Shown: positions 24,401-35,682 of the stretch, piece by piece
How the letters are laid out: each line of letters opens with the position of its first letter
How positions within the stretch are numbered: position 1 is the stretch's first letter
DNA from: Sphagnum compactum
Lineage: Eukaryota > Bryophyta > Sphagnopsida > Sphagnales
NCBI GenBank assembly: GCA_965153455.1
Contig: OZ234498.1
Coordinates: forward strand, 4,526,001 to 4,590,000
Direction: 5' to 3'
DNA length: 64,000 bases
Translations under genes and position numbers: made by a program
The notes under the pieces: generated by a model
Told to the model about the DNA's origin: nothing
The model's database searches: none
What the model saw: only the letters and a program-made list of their open reading frames with translations

Positions 24401-27400
24401 TGATTGGCAGTTTACGTATATTCCCAGTAGACTTTGGGGATGCGGATGTGGGGGAGGGAGCCATATAGCAATCCAAAACGCTCTGCATTCTGACCTTCCT
24501 GCGCTCACGCAAATATCCCCATCATTCAATATCAATTAACCTGAACATCATGGACTCTCTTCTGAGTAAGAAAGAGCAAACAAGGTGCACAATGCAGCTA
24601 TATGCATGTCTGAAGTTCCTTGCTAAATCCCCAAACCAGCTAATTCAAGGCCATATAGTCAATGATACATTTACATATGAAGAAACTGGCCATGCATCTC
24701 CAGTTACCAGCAACATTAGCGTAAGCCACTGCTAAATTGTTGCTTTTGGCTTCCTCAACAAGAATAGCAGCAATATTACCTTCACATAGTCAAGTTCAGC
24801 AAAAAGGCGGCTGGCAAATTCATCCACAATGGCCACTAATGATGTGGCCTTTGAAACATCCAGATGTGCATCTGCCCATGCTGCTGCTTTGCGGACTGCA
24901 ATCATCATTTACAACTTCACAAAGTGCATCTCAAATCTTGGGTACAAGAAGTGAGCATCCCAGGGCCTAAATTCCACAAAAGAGAAACCTCGGCAAACTT
25001 CTCAGCAAACTTTCCGAAGATTTGTCAACAGGAAAAACATTAGGAGGACATAAGACAATGACATATGAAGATGAAGATGGAGCTGTACCTATAAACATAT
25101 CCAAGGCAATGTTGTCACCAATACCAGGTCTCTGAACCTGATAAAACCCAGGAACAGATAACATACATCATGATGAAATTGCATGTCCAACACACAATCA
25201 AACACACATTGTTGCTAGGATGGAGAATCTGACCACCCAACTGCACAATATGTTAAACCAACACAACATTTGTAACTAGAGAACGAGAAGAGATGCATGA
25301 GAAAACTAACACCTGCAGCTTCAATTCCATGTTCAGCACACATTCACACCTTCATACAGCCTGATCATTTTCTGCATTTGCAAAATTTGGTCAGATCCTG
25401 TACAAAATGAAGAAATGCAACCCACATCTGCTGATGATATTGAAAACCTCACCTTAACAGCAACAAGCTCGCCAGTGGACCGTAAGCGAGCTTTGTACAC
25501 CTGCAGAACCAAACATATCAATTTAGTTTTTTCTGAATCTCTTATTATCTGAGTTTTACTGCTTCCAGCAGTTTCCAGAAACTTACTGATGCCATGATTG
25601 TTCTCTAACAACAAACTGAAATCTAACTTGCAGAATGGACCCTGAGCTTTCTCATTGTGACAGTGAGAAGATTCAATGGTGACTTGTATCAGGATGCCCA
25701 TCAACTTGCGAAAAGAAAAACAAATCTATCTTCATGGTTGGTGCATACCTGACCCAAACTTGCAGCAGCCACAGGCCCCACAGAGAGCTCGGTAAAGACA
25801 TCCTCAATCTGGTTCCAAAACATGGGGAAGTGTTAGGAAATGCTCTATGTCACATCATCCTCTATGAGAGTCATAAGCACATAAAATGCGATAGATAATG
25901 GCGTGTGGGGAAACTTCAAAGGAAGATCTGAGCAGGCACAAGGAATGTCCAGATAAAGAAAATCAAACAAGCCAAAGGGAACTTGTGGGAACTAAGATCT
26001 GCAGTACAATTTGTTGAATCCCAATCAGCAGGGAAACAGAAACTTACTGAAACACCTAACTCCTCCTTGATAAGGGCAAGCGCAATTGGGGTTGCAAAGG
26101 AGGGAATGTTGTCCTACACACATGCATGAAGCAAGTGCGTGTGTCATGGATAATTGCTGTTGAACACAAGGTGCAAATGGCATGAATCAGTGATAGTAAA
26201 TGCTCTAGTCAATGCTCTTGAACATAGTTGTTCCAAGTCATTGTGTACAAGAGGATGAGGAGGTGCTCACCTGGAGCTCAGCAAACTCATCCAAGTACTC
26301 TTGTGGACAAATATCAGGTCTTACTGATAGGGACTGCCCCACCTGCTCATTGACCACACAGGAATCAGCAAAATTGGCAAGAAAAATTCCCTCCAATATC
26401 AGACACTAACTTGTCTATCAATATGTTTGCCTTCCCACCCTGGACTCATAGTAAGACTGGGCACGTGTCATTCACGTGTTAGTCTTGACAAGCACCCATA
26501 GATAGCTGCTACTAGGGTTGAGTTTGAACCTTTATGAAGGAGGGGCCAAGCTGACAGAGAATGTTGCGAAGTTCTCTTGCACGCTGCTTCCTTTGCTCCT
26601 TGTCTGCTCTTTTTATCTGTCACCTCAACCAAGCAATGGATCAAAAGCTATCCTAATCTTCCCTAAAAGAGAAAGAAGATCATTCCCACCAGTAGTGTGA
26701 GGATTCAGAGCAGGGAGCAGGACTGCCCAGCACTATCTTGAATGTCTAGATGTACACAGGAATCCATCTCTCCTTTTTGAAAACAAAAGCTCTGAAATTG
26801 TGGGAGCCCATCACAGAGGATTTATGCTCGGACTCCACTTTCGTGTTGTCACTATCAGAGTTCCTTCATGTATCTGATGATTCCAGGGTGGCATGTTCTG
26901 ATCACTGTGTGATGATGAACCCAGACCTCCTCCTGATCATGTCACACTTACAGCAGCTTTGAGTTGTGCTACTGATGGATGAGGGTCTCTACAGCTCCAT
27001 GTACCTGTTTGTCAAGTAGGACATTCATAGCAAAAAGTCCGAGACTTTTGATGATTGAGAAAGCACGTGCACGGACTTGGCCAGGTTGTTCTGCCATCAG
27101 TTCAGCCAGCTTGACTGGATCATAACTACAAAATGCTCAAAACAGCAGCCACGTCCAAGACAAGGAAGGGTGTCAGTCAGCTGCTGTACAATCTCATCAT
27201 CATCAAAGAATTCCAATTCACAAACATGGGAGGGATTGGACATAAGACTACAAAGCTTGTCAAACAATGCAGGAGACAAACAAATCCCACACACTAAACA
27301 AAACAAGGAAACCTCTTGAAAAGTGGAGATGGTGACCCAAAACCTGCTGCTACAATTGTGTACCTTTGAGCAAAGTCACGGGCAACACTGGGTTTTAGCT

Positions 27401-28263
27401 CCAGCATTTCAACCTGAAAAAAAACCAAATGCAAATGTGATTCTCTGTCTGCATTATACTAAACATGGAGCACATATGCTCCATGTCCTACAACTCTGTG
27501 AGGTGATCATTGATAGGTAAACCATTCCATAAAACCTTGAGAACCAAAAAAAAAAAAAAAAACAAGACTGCCAAACCCTAAAATGCTTGAAGAAGATACA
27601 GATATAAAACAACCAGAAGAAGACTTCCATTGGTTCAACAAACAAATAGACACTTGATGAACCTTACCCATCCATTGAGAGCTGTCTCGCCACCTGGCCA
27701 TCCTTTGGACCAGTCTCCAAGTTTGTCTGCCAAGCTCTTCTCTACTTTGCTGTCATACTCTTGTGATTTCTTCCCCATCATCACCTGCCAAATTGGAAAA
27801 ACTCCTTTATCAAACAGACTTATCTGATTTGTTTGGGCAAAAATTCATTCATACCCTAACCCTAGACCTAAAACAAGAACCTGCCTGTGTCTCTGTCTCT
27901 GTCTATGTTTGTGTGTGCTACTTGTGAAGTTGTTCAACATCATACCCATAATAAATAAATAAATTGTGCTATGTATTATGGGAAAACCATGTACAACTTC
28001 TGCTTCTGCTGCTGGTCTCATGACCCGATCTCTCTCTCCCCCTGGATAGGGAATTTTTCACACAATGCAAAAGCCACCCATCATCACATCCCTTGTACCT
28101 GTGATCTTGACTTGATTGAGGTACTACTACGAGTCTCATTATTGTCTCCTCGCCTTTCTCGTCTGCCGCTGCTGATACCCATGGGAGTTGAGCGGGTTAC
28201 TGCAGCAGCAGACCTGATGCCAATTCCATATGTGGCAACGGAAGAATACCACCCCAATTCCAT
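21469..28263 (-). CDS. ABC1K: Plastid ABC1K (ADCK/UbiB-type) atypical kinase, ABC1K6-like
   Basis: There are twenty exons, 5' to 3': 28263-28099, 27784-27668, 27413-27364, 27125-27005, 26616-26530, 26342-26271, 26113-26048, 25808-25749, 25500-25453, 25137-25089, 24895-24780, 24498-24416, 24228-24089, 23957-23852, 23674-23584, 23271-23185, 23021-22893, 22422-22316, 22221-22119, 22026-21469. All have GT-AG borders and matching phase, giving 784 aa. Family hallmarks are all present: KVGQ (180-183), alanine-rich AAAS loop (240-243), VAVK lysine (262), E-L-D (312-314), HADPHPGN (395-402) and LDFG (414-417). The C-terminal helices are long, ending in about 185 residues from the last exon. Plant members of this group sit in plastoglobules and affect prenyl-lipids and pigments. 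The first exon (S/R/T-rich MELGWYSSVATYG...) fits a transit peptide. The frame is open to an ATG at 28464, but that adds a hydrophobic start unlike a transit peptide. Length suggests ABC1K6; the exact subtype is uncertain. Confidence 0.93.
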
Positions 28264-28536
28264 CACTTGTCTCGTTGTCCTCCTCCTCCTCCAGAGTGCG
28301 TACAGATTGTCGCGCAAGCTCGTCGCGCAGATTCCAAGCACAAAACTGATATTGGAACTAAAAAACAGAAGAAGAGATTCATGTGACGCATGTGATACAA
28401 CACAAAACATTAAAAAGAAACAAAAGAACTTCTCCACAAATTGGGACCCCAAAAATTCATTCATGTGACTCAGGGGGTCAAATTCATCAAATTGGGTGGC
28501 TCAGACAACCATCATCATCACCTACATGGATGGCTC

Positions 28537-28556
28537 TAGGGTTTAGGGTTTAGGTT
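28537..28556 (+). promoter_or_regulatory. Telo-box cluster upstream of ABC1K
   Basis: TAGGGTTTAGGGTTTAGG lies about 275 bases before the chosen ABC1K start. Telo-boxes (AAACCCTA) are common promoter elements near plant transcription starts; assignment to this gene is by position. Confidence 0.5.
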
Positions 28557-28794
28557 TACTGTTTCCAAATTGCAGCACAGCTTTTTGCACACTCCCTATC
28601 TACTAGGTAACTCTTTTCACTCTCTTCTAACTAATTTTGTTTTGCTTCTTTCTTCTTTCTTTATGAAGCAAACAAACAAGTTTTTTTTCCTTCATCAAAT
28701 CACAAATCACTCCAATCAAACAAGCACAATTTTGTCATTAATCACACATCAACTCCATGGTGCAAAGCTACACCAATAAACCAATGCATAATTT

Positions 28795-29040
28795 GGGGCT
28801 AAACTGAGTTTCATACCCCCTTGAACCCCGGTGTACTTAAATCTCATCCCCTATGTGACCAAACAAGGGGTTCTGGTGCTGTCTTTTCCTGATTTTTTGA
28901 GGAAATAAGTGGGACCCAAACTAGCTGAGATTTAATAAAATTTCCCTACTTTGTGGATACACACTGAAAGAGGGGGGGGGGATTAGGAGGTGAAAGAGAG
29001 GGTGACTTTACGGATAACTCTATTACCATTTATAGGTGTT
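28795..29040. repeat. Dispersed repeat, copy 1
   Basis: Shares AAACTGAGTTTCAT, TGGGACCCAAACTAG, a GAGATTTAATAAAATTTCCC block, TACTTTGTGG, a G run, and GTGACTTTACGGATAACTCT with 55550-55855, in related order. Copies differ by substitutions and one rearranged block. Confidence 0.65.
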
Positions 29041-32000
29041 GTGAAACCTCACCCTATGTTGTGTTTTGATCTTATCACTTGGAGAAGAAAAGGGTTGACA
29101 AATTTATGATGAACTTTACACCTGACACTTTTCATCAAGCTTGGGAGCCAGAAGAATGGGCTTTGGGATTTCTTTTAGGTTTTATTTTTTTGGGGCCAAC
29201 TAATGGGTGAATGAAGATTTTTTTTCATCAAATTGTGAGCAAAAAGGATGGATTTTGGAAATTTTGTTTAGTTTTCTTTTTGGGGGACCAATTTACATGC
29301 AAGTCAGTGAGTTCTTCAATATCTACATTTCTTTTCAGCTCTACTTTTCAATATAAACTTGCCCAAACTTTATTGTGATAAAAACACATAACAAAGAAGG
29401 AAAAAATGAAAAAGCGTAGGTTCCATCAAACCTTTGCCTAGTCAAGCCCCCAAAATTGTCTGAATAAACATATTGAGTAAATGAGACTTTTCCTTTTTTT
29501 TACACACTTTTTTTTTTTTAACAAGACAATTTAAAACAAAACCCAAGTTGAAGAATTTTTTTATAAATTAATTAATTATGAATTTGTAAAAAAAAAAGTG
29601 ATAATGGTACCATGTAATGTCATGTGAATGGTGGGTGTAGCAACTCAAATCATCAAAAGAGGACCTTCAATATGGACAAAGGAAGAATCCTAAAAACCAA
29701 GGCCATTATATGTGCTCATAATAGACCATGCAATGGACTGGACTTGAAATGGGTTGGACTATCATCTAAAACTAGGGTTTAGACTAATCTTGAAATTGAA
29801 AGCTACTGCAATCACACATTCAGAAGCATAAATTGAACTATTATAACTTATGAGAGGCTATATAATAAGGCAAGTTCAAAGTTCACAAAAGGGTTTTTTT
29901 TTATGCTACAGCTCTAATTCTTCGTACTTCTCAAACTTATTAAACAAGTGGGCTCATCCATCCAGTAGAGAATTGGTAAAAGTTTTAGAATGAGCTTCTT
30001 GTATGATTAAATGCAATAAGCCAGGCTTTGTAAGAACTATGAACGTATGCATGAAGCTAGCATCTATGACAAATTCAAAGTTCAATCCGGGAACACTAAT
30101 TTGGCCATGCCCCCCATAGGGACTATATGGCATTCGATCCAACTTTTGGAAGTTTTACCTTATTAGATACCAGTTTCACATTAGGTGAACTGAGCTTTTT
30201 GGTGAAAGTGTTTAGATTGGAACGGATTGTTTTGGTGTTCAGAGTGTGGACACAGTAAGTAAGTAGATGTACAACATCTTGTCTATTGGCAGGGCCAACG
30301 TGTTTGTGATGCCTTCTTAAATGTAAGAAATGTTCCATGAACTTTCGAAAAAGAAGATGAACTCGTATAATTCACAGGTGGTGAACATTCCTCAAATGGA
30401 GAAAGGTACATTTGTTCCATAGTCTCTCTCCCTTTTGGAGACAGAGCTGAGCCAATAAAACACAAGTTGGAGTAGTTGTTGTGCCTATCTTCTTCTTGTG
30501 GATGAGAAGGCGATAATAAAGCATTTGACCACAACATGATTCCAGAGTGTTGCCCAAATCAAGTCAAGTGTGACAGTGTTGCCCAAATCAAATCAAGTGT
30601 GACTTTTACTCAATTGATTAGCCTTCACCTTCGGTGTGACTTTCACTCAATCAATTAACCCTCCGTTCGTTCTCTCGTGTGTTGCCCGAAGTGCACTTTC
30701 CACTCAAATGATAATCTTGCTTCTTCCTTTCTTGTGTTCTCGCTGCATTAACAAGTGGGCAGCTGGACTGGACCCCAAACAGGAAAAAGGGGAAATCAAA
30801 TTTTAATATATCCTCTGCTATTTGATATATTATGTCATGACTTGCTTGATGTGCAAATTCTGGGAATTGTAAATTGTAAATTCGTGTTTTCTGGTTTTAT
30901 ATTGTGAGCAACTCCACTGGTGCTCAGTATGTGACCCTTTACAAATTACAACTGGATAAAAAAACAAGTCAAAACATGCCAGTTTGGCTCAGCAAACTGG
31001 TTTTGGCCCAGCATTTTTGCAGAGTTTGTAAAAAAGGCATAGCAAAGCCTAACACCCGCACCAGAGAAGAGTATAATAAATATGATATGACTGGTGCTCC
31101 TTGTTTCTGATTGGCCAATCATAATGATTGCCGGGGATCATTGCTGGGGATGTTTGAACCTCTTGTTTCAGGCTTTTGAAAATTTTCAAATAAGTGATGG
31201 GTTTTTGGAAAGTACCAGCAAAGAACAAATGGTTCAAGGTAGGTTCTTTGACGAGTTATTTGGTCATTTGAGAACCACAATTATGGAGCAAATTTGGTTC
31301 TTTGAACTTTTGAGAATCATGTGTCAAGTGTCCTAAACCCAAGTTGAAGAATTAACCCTAAACCCTTACCCGTTGTTCCATTCTTTCTTTGAAAAAGAGA
31401 TAACCGCACATTTGTTTTGTCCACCCCCCTCTACACCACTCAAGCCTAAAAACTAGAGGAACTACATACCTACCCAACGAGCCCTTGCATGTCGCTTAAT
31501 ATATGACAAATGGTTGCACCCAATTTGTCGAATCTTTTGAGTGCCGTGGAAGATTTTACAAGTGGTTGTGTCGTATTTGTCGAATAGCTAAAGTGTTTTT
31601 CTTTCTTTAAAATGCACAATGGAAGAGAAAGAGAGTGGTATGTAGTTTTGAAAGCATTTCCAAACATATATATATATATGGATGGGATTCAATTTTTTTT
31701 GCATTTGTGGGGCCATCAGCCATCAAAGTTTGCACTACTACTTCTCCATTTTGCCATTTTTGGCCCACCATTAATTTGTAAAAAAGCCATATCTGAAATG
31801 ATATCTTGACCCTTGATCTTAAAAGTATGAGATCTAGTTAGTTAATATTTTGAATGAACCTTTTAAAATAAAATTTTAAAATTCAGGCAATACATCAATT
31901 TTTTGCCCAAATTTGGATATCAAAACTCACAACAGGCCTAGGAATTAGGACATCAATTTGAAGGGGAAAAAAATGAAATTAGGGTTTTGGAAGGCTAGGG

Positions 32001-32885
32001 CTTCAATTTGAAGGGGAAAAAAAGGGCAAATAGTGTTTTGGAGGTGGTCGCCACCGCCAACCTTAAATCCAAGGGGTTATAAAGGGGTCCGAGCTTCAAC
32101 TAAAGCCCTTTTTTTTTTTTGCATTTTTTGAGTTTTTTTGGTCTTCTCATTTTTCTCCTTGCTTGTTTCATTTCCTAAATGTAAGAATCTAAGTAAATAT
32201 TACTTTTCCCAATAGTGAATGAAAAATCTGCAAATAAAAATTGAAAAAAAAACTAAGTAAATATAACATATTCAAAGAAAAAATTTGCAGCCACATAATA
32301 TGAATGTTCTAAATTAGCTTTCTATTAACAATGATAAAGTCTCATTTGAAACCTTTCAGATCATGTGTTATATATTGTGTTATTCCAAACTTGTGCTTTT
32401 TCTAAATCCAAAAAAAAAAATTGAAAAAAGGTCTGATAAAATATTATAAAACAAGGGGAATATAATGTTTGAAAAAAACATGTTGATGTTAATCATTTTG
32501 TAATTTTCGAAAAAAATAAAAAGGAGGTTAATAGTTTAACAAAAAGGAAATTTGGAGAGACAATTTGCTGAAAAAAAACACACATGTTTTTGGTTCTTCC
32601 ATTTTTTATTTTTCTGCATCAAAGGATCCTTTCAAAAATGTGGAGCAAAAAATGTTTGTGAAGGACCCTGCACTTTTGATAGTGAAAAACCACTTGCCTT
32701 TATAGTTTGTGGAGAATGTATCGCTAAAATATTTGGTTTCACATTTGTGTTCTCATGTTTAATTTTCTTCTAGAATTTTTTTGTCACCCAATTGTTTACA
32801 TGGCGTTCTGAAAAAAACTAAGCAAACATAAGTTTTGCCTCTTATAGAGGAATGTTATTGTGCTACTACCAATTTTGATCTTTAG
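29041..32885. other. Intergenic DNA with repeat fragments
   Basis: No intact gene is seen. Short direct repeats of GTGTTGCCCAAATCAA lie around 30548-30600, and a diverged MITE end lies at 30906. A hairpin with 7-base arms CAGTTTG/CAAACTG is near 30981-31000. Several AT-rich low-complexity tracts follow. A frame at 32552-32773 precedes the hAT-like fossil and may be part of it, but shows no clear motif. Confidence 0.45.
30906..31100. mobile_element. Diverged, truncated relative of the 3039-3357 MITE
   Basis: The left end GAGCAACTCCACTGGTGCTC and the next bases CAGTATGTGACCCT match the MITE end at 3039 with about five differences in 33 bases. No complementary right end was found downstream, so this copy appears truncated; the right limit given is approximate. 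Confidence 0.5.
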
Positions 32886-33691
32886 ATGTCCAAAGGTGCA
32901 CATTATGTGTTTGATATGGTTATAATTTTTCGGGGATCTAATTGGAAGCCAAAGCATGTAACTCTTGGTCTACTTGAAGTTGTTGACACCACATGATAGG
33001 CATTCGAAAAAAACTTGATTGGTCTTTTGAATATATATGGCTTTAAAAATAAGATAATAATGTATGTTAAGAATGAAGGTTCAAATTTGAACACATTGAC
33101 AAGTGCATTAAAATCTATTGTGAAATGTGAAGCTTCAGATTTGAAGGAGAACTTTCAAGGGACTTATTTCGAGCATGTTTTTTTCAAATCTTGTCAATAT
33201 GTTATCAATAATGAAAAAAATTATACAGGCTTCAAATATTTTTTTATAAAATATGTTTAAGCATATTCGTGGAAATGCATCACTTGGCGAAAAAAACTCT
33301 AACAAAGGTTAACAAGAATGGAATAAGGTTTGCATTAAAGTTGGTTTGAGGTCAAGAAAATTGAACATTCCAATGAAAATTGGTCCATGTTGTTTTTCAA
33401 CATTGTTTTTTTGTTTGTTTATTTTGAAGTTTCTAGATTGTTTTGTTGATCCTTGATGTGTTTATATATAGTTCCAAAAAGCATTGCAATTTAAAGCGGC
33501 AATTGTCATATTATATTCAGCAAATAGTAATGAAGATTACTAGCCATGTTCCCTTCACTGTTAACATATATCAAATCATTGTTGATGTTTTATTTATGAT
33601 TATAAGTGTTTCTATTGTTGGCCATTGGTTTTTTTTTTATGCATTGCATGCAACAATTACCATGACCTTAAAATTTAGAAAAAAAAATTAG
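32886..33691 (+). pseudogene. Decayed hAT-like transposase
   Basis: Pieces of a plant hAT-like transposase occur in order. 32886-32996 reads SKGAHYVFDMVI and WKPKHVTLGLLEVVDTT and ends in a stop. After a frame change, 33015-33260 reads LIGLLNIYGFKNKII, YVKNEGSNLNTLTSALKS and CQYVINNEKNYTG. Beyond another shift, RSRKLNIPMK and, at 33443-33691, a GHWFFFYALHATI segment follow. In intact relatives these blocks form one continuous domain, so this copy is broken by at least one stop and two or more frameshifts. It should be non-functional. Family assignment rests on remembered block order and needs a profile search. Confidence 0.55.
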
Positions 33692-33942
33692 AATTTAAAC
33701 TAATATAGATAATTTGATGGATGATGGTTCTATTGTTGCTTTGGAGTTATCATTGCTTACATCTAACACTAGAAAAAAAAAGTGGGGTTTTAAATGGATT
33801 TCTTTGATTTCTAAAAAAAAATCAATAAAATAAAGCCCATAATATGTTATCTTTAATGTTAAACCCAAGATTTAGAAGTCTCTAATTGGTTTCATCTATT
33901 ATTGGTCGAAAATAGGAGGTTTCCATTATGGCAAAAATATGA

Positions 33943-34320
33943 CAATTCAGCCATGCAAGAGTTGTAGTTGAAAATAGTGGGATTCTAAAAAACACATTTT
34001 GAGAATTGCTCAACAAGTCAAACTTGAATGTGTATTTCCTTCCTAATGTGGCTGTTTGTTGTTGCATGCTACACAATATGATCTTGAATGGGAAAGATTT
34101 TGAAATTGATGAACTAATGCAATAGTTGGAAGCAGAGAATGTGCCAATAGCTACAGGGGATGGAAGGCAAATCAATAATCCAAGAAACGATAAGGTAAAT
34201 GAACCAAATTTTGAACCTGCATTACAAGGGGGAGAGATATATGGGATCAACCAACGCATTGCAATTGAACAATACCTTGGTAACCATAGACCAACAAATC
34301 GTAGGCAGTTTGATTTTTGA
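33943..34320 (+). pseudogene. Decayed PIF/Harbinger transposase, C-terminal part
   Basis: One frame reads SHARVVVENSGILK, then after a stop NKSNLNVYFLPNVAV, the cysteine-rich CCCMLHNMIL and, after a second stop, an acidic tail ending NRRQFDF at 34320. The HARVVVEN and C-x-LHN blocks are typical of the C-terminal end of the DDE nuclease of PIF/Harbinger (HARBI1-like) transposases. The catalytic N-terminal part is not recognisable upstream. Two in-frame stops make it a pseudogene. It lies directly after the hAT-like fossil, so the two are separate insertions. Confidence 0.55.
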
Positions 34321-34374
34321 AACCTTACAACTTTGATTTTTCAAATTCATGATGTTCATTGGCATATCTACTGT

Positions 34375-34640
34375 CATGGCCTAGGATATTTTGGGATACT
34401 TTTGGCAATGTCATGTCCTAGGATATTTTGGGATACTTTTGGCAATATCATGGCCTAGGATATTTTGGGACTAGTATGGCTCAGGGTTATAAAAGGAGAT
34501 AGTCTGGGGAACAACCCTTTAGCAGATCAACACCAGTTGATGGGTCAATAAAGCTTGTCTTGTCTTGTAATTCTCCACTTGTTTGTAGTCGGTCCATAAC
34601 AGTTTGATCTGCTCCTTCTTCTTGTTTGTTTGTTTTGTTG
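34375..34640 (+). mobile_element. LTR-like segment of a retrotransposon
   Basis: Three units of a 37-base repeat (starting at 34375, 34412 and 34449, each with CCTAGGATATTTTGGGA) precede a TATA-like GGTTATAAAAGG near 34486-34497 and an AATAAA near 34547-34552. This order (enhancer-like repeats, TATA, polyadenylation signal) is what an LTR looks like. The leader array and gag start follow. No second LTR and no primer-binding site were identified, so borders are approximate. Confidence 0.5.
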
Positions 34641-34742
34641 TTTCAGTAAGTAGCTAGAGGTATATTGGAGTGAAACTTGGAAAGGTTATAGAAGACTATA
34701 GGACGCTTCTACTTTCAAAGTTTCAAAAGAAAAGGATATGTT

Positions 34743-35395
34743 TTGAGAGAGATCCAAGCATCTGAAGTTTCAAGTGCAGATCTGGTTTTTTGGTCATATC
34801 TCCTTTGTGTAAGCCTTTTTGGGTCTGTAACTTTGTGATCTTATAGATCATATAAGAATATATGTGTGAGAGAAATTTCATGTCATTTGGACTTGTATTG
34901 AGAGAGATTCAAGCATCTGAAGTTTCAAGTGCAGATCTGGTTTTTTGGTCATATCTCCTTTGTGTAAGCCTTTTTGGGTCTGTAACTTTGTGATCTTATA
35001 AATCATATAGGAATATATGTGTGAGAGAAATTTCATGTCATTTGGACTTGTATTGAGAGAGATCCAAGCATCTGAAATTTCAAGTGCAGATCTGGTTTTT
35101 TGGTCATATCTCCTTTGTGTAAGCTTTTTTGGGTCTGTAACTTTGTGATCTTATAGATCATATAAGAATATATGTGTAAGAGAAATTTCATGTCATTTGG
35201 ACTTGTATTGAGAGAGATCCAAGCATCTGAAGTTTCAAGTGCAGATCTGGTTTTTTGGTCATATCTCCTTTGTTTAAGTTTTTTTAGGTCTGTAACTTTG
35301 TGATCTTATAGATCATATAAGAATATATGTGTGAGAGAAATTTCATGTCATTTGGACTTGTATTGAGAGAGATCCAAGCATCTGAAGTTTCAAGT
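34743..35395 (+). repeat. 155-base tandem array in a retroelement leader
   Basis: Four complete units and a partial fifth start at 34745, 34900, 35055, 35210 and 35365 (the G of TTGAGAGAG), exactly 155 bases apart each time. Units carry AAGCATCTGAAGTTTCAAG, GCAGATCTGGTTTTTTGG, GTAACTTTGTGATCTTATA and TTTCATGTCATTTGGACTTG and differ only by a few substitutions. The array lies between the LTR-like segment and the gag ATG. Confidence 0.95.
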
Positions 35396-35433
35396 TTGAA
35401 GATTGAAAGCTTAAAAGTGTGAGAACTACCACC

Positions 35434-35649
35434 ATGGACAACTCAGAATCCAACATCGATCTCACTCAAATCCTCGCCGCCCTTCAGCACCTTCAACAAG
35501 AAAATGCCGTGCTTAGAGACTCGATGACCCGCCTACAGAATCAGCCACCACCTCCTGCCCCAGTACTTCCTGCTCTTGCAATGGCCGCCCAAGAGCCCAA
35601 GATCAGTCGCCAGACGGCAGCCATTAGAGTTTTCCTTTCAGTAGATTGA
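35434..35649 (+). pseudogene. Truncated Ty3-type retrotransposon gag start
   Basis: The ATG sits in a strong context (ACCATGG). The frame reads MDNSESNIDLTQILAALQ, HLQQENAVLRDSMTRLQ, a proline-rich linker, then MAAQEPKIS, which matches the start of Ty3-type gag proteins where a conserved phenylalanine-aspartate segment should follow. Instead the frame becomes unrelated after about 35612 and stops at 35649. The rest of gag and all of pol are missing. The break lies about 70 bases from the stop codon of the convergent J-domain gene, so the element is cut at or near that gene's 3' end. Confidence 0.6.
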
Positions 35650-35682
35650 AAGGAAAGCTACAGCGTCAAGATAATTACTTCG

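Noticed and set aside
27971-28468. 165-codon + strand frame opposite ABC1K exon 1
   Set aside because: The minus strand joins by phase-matched splice sites to the rest of a conserved kinase; the + strand frame matches nothing.
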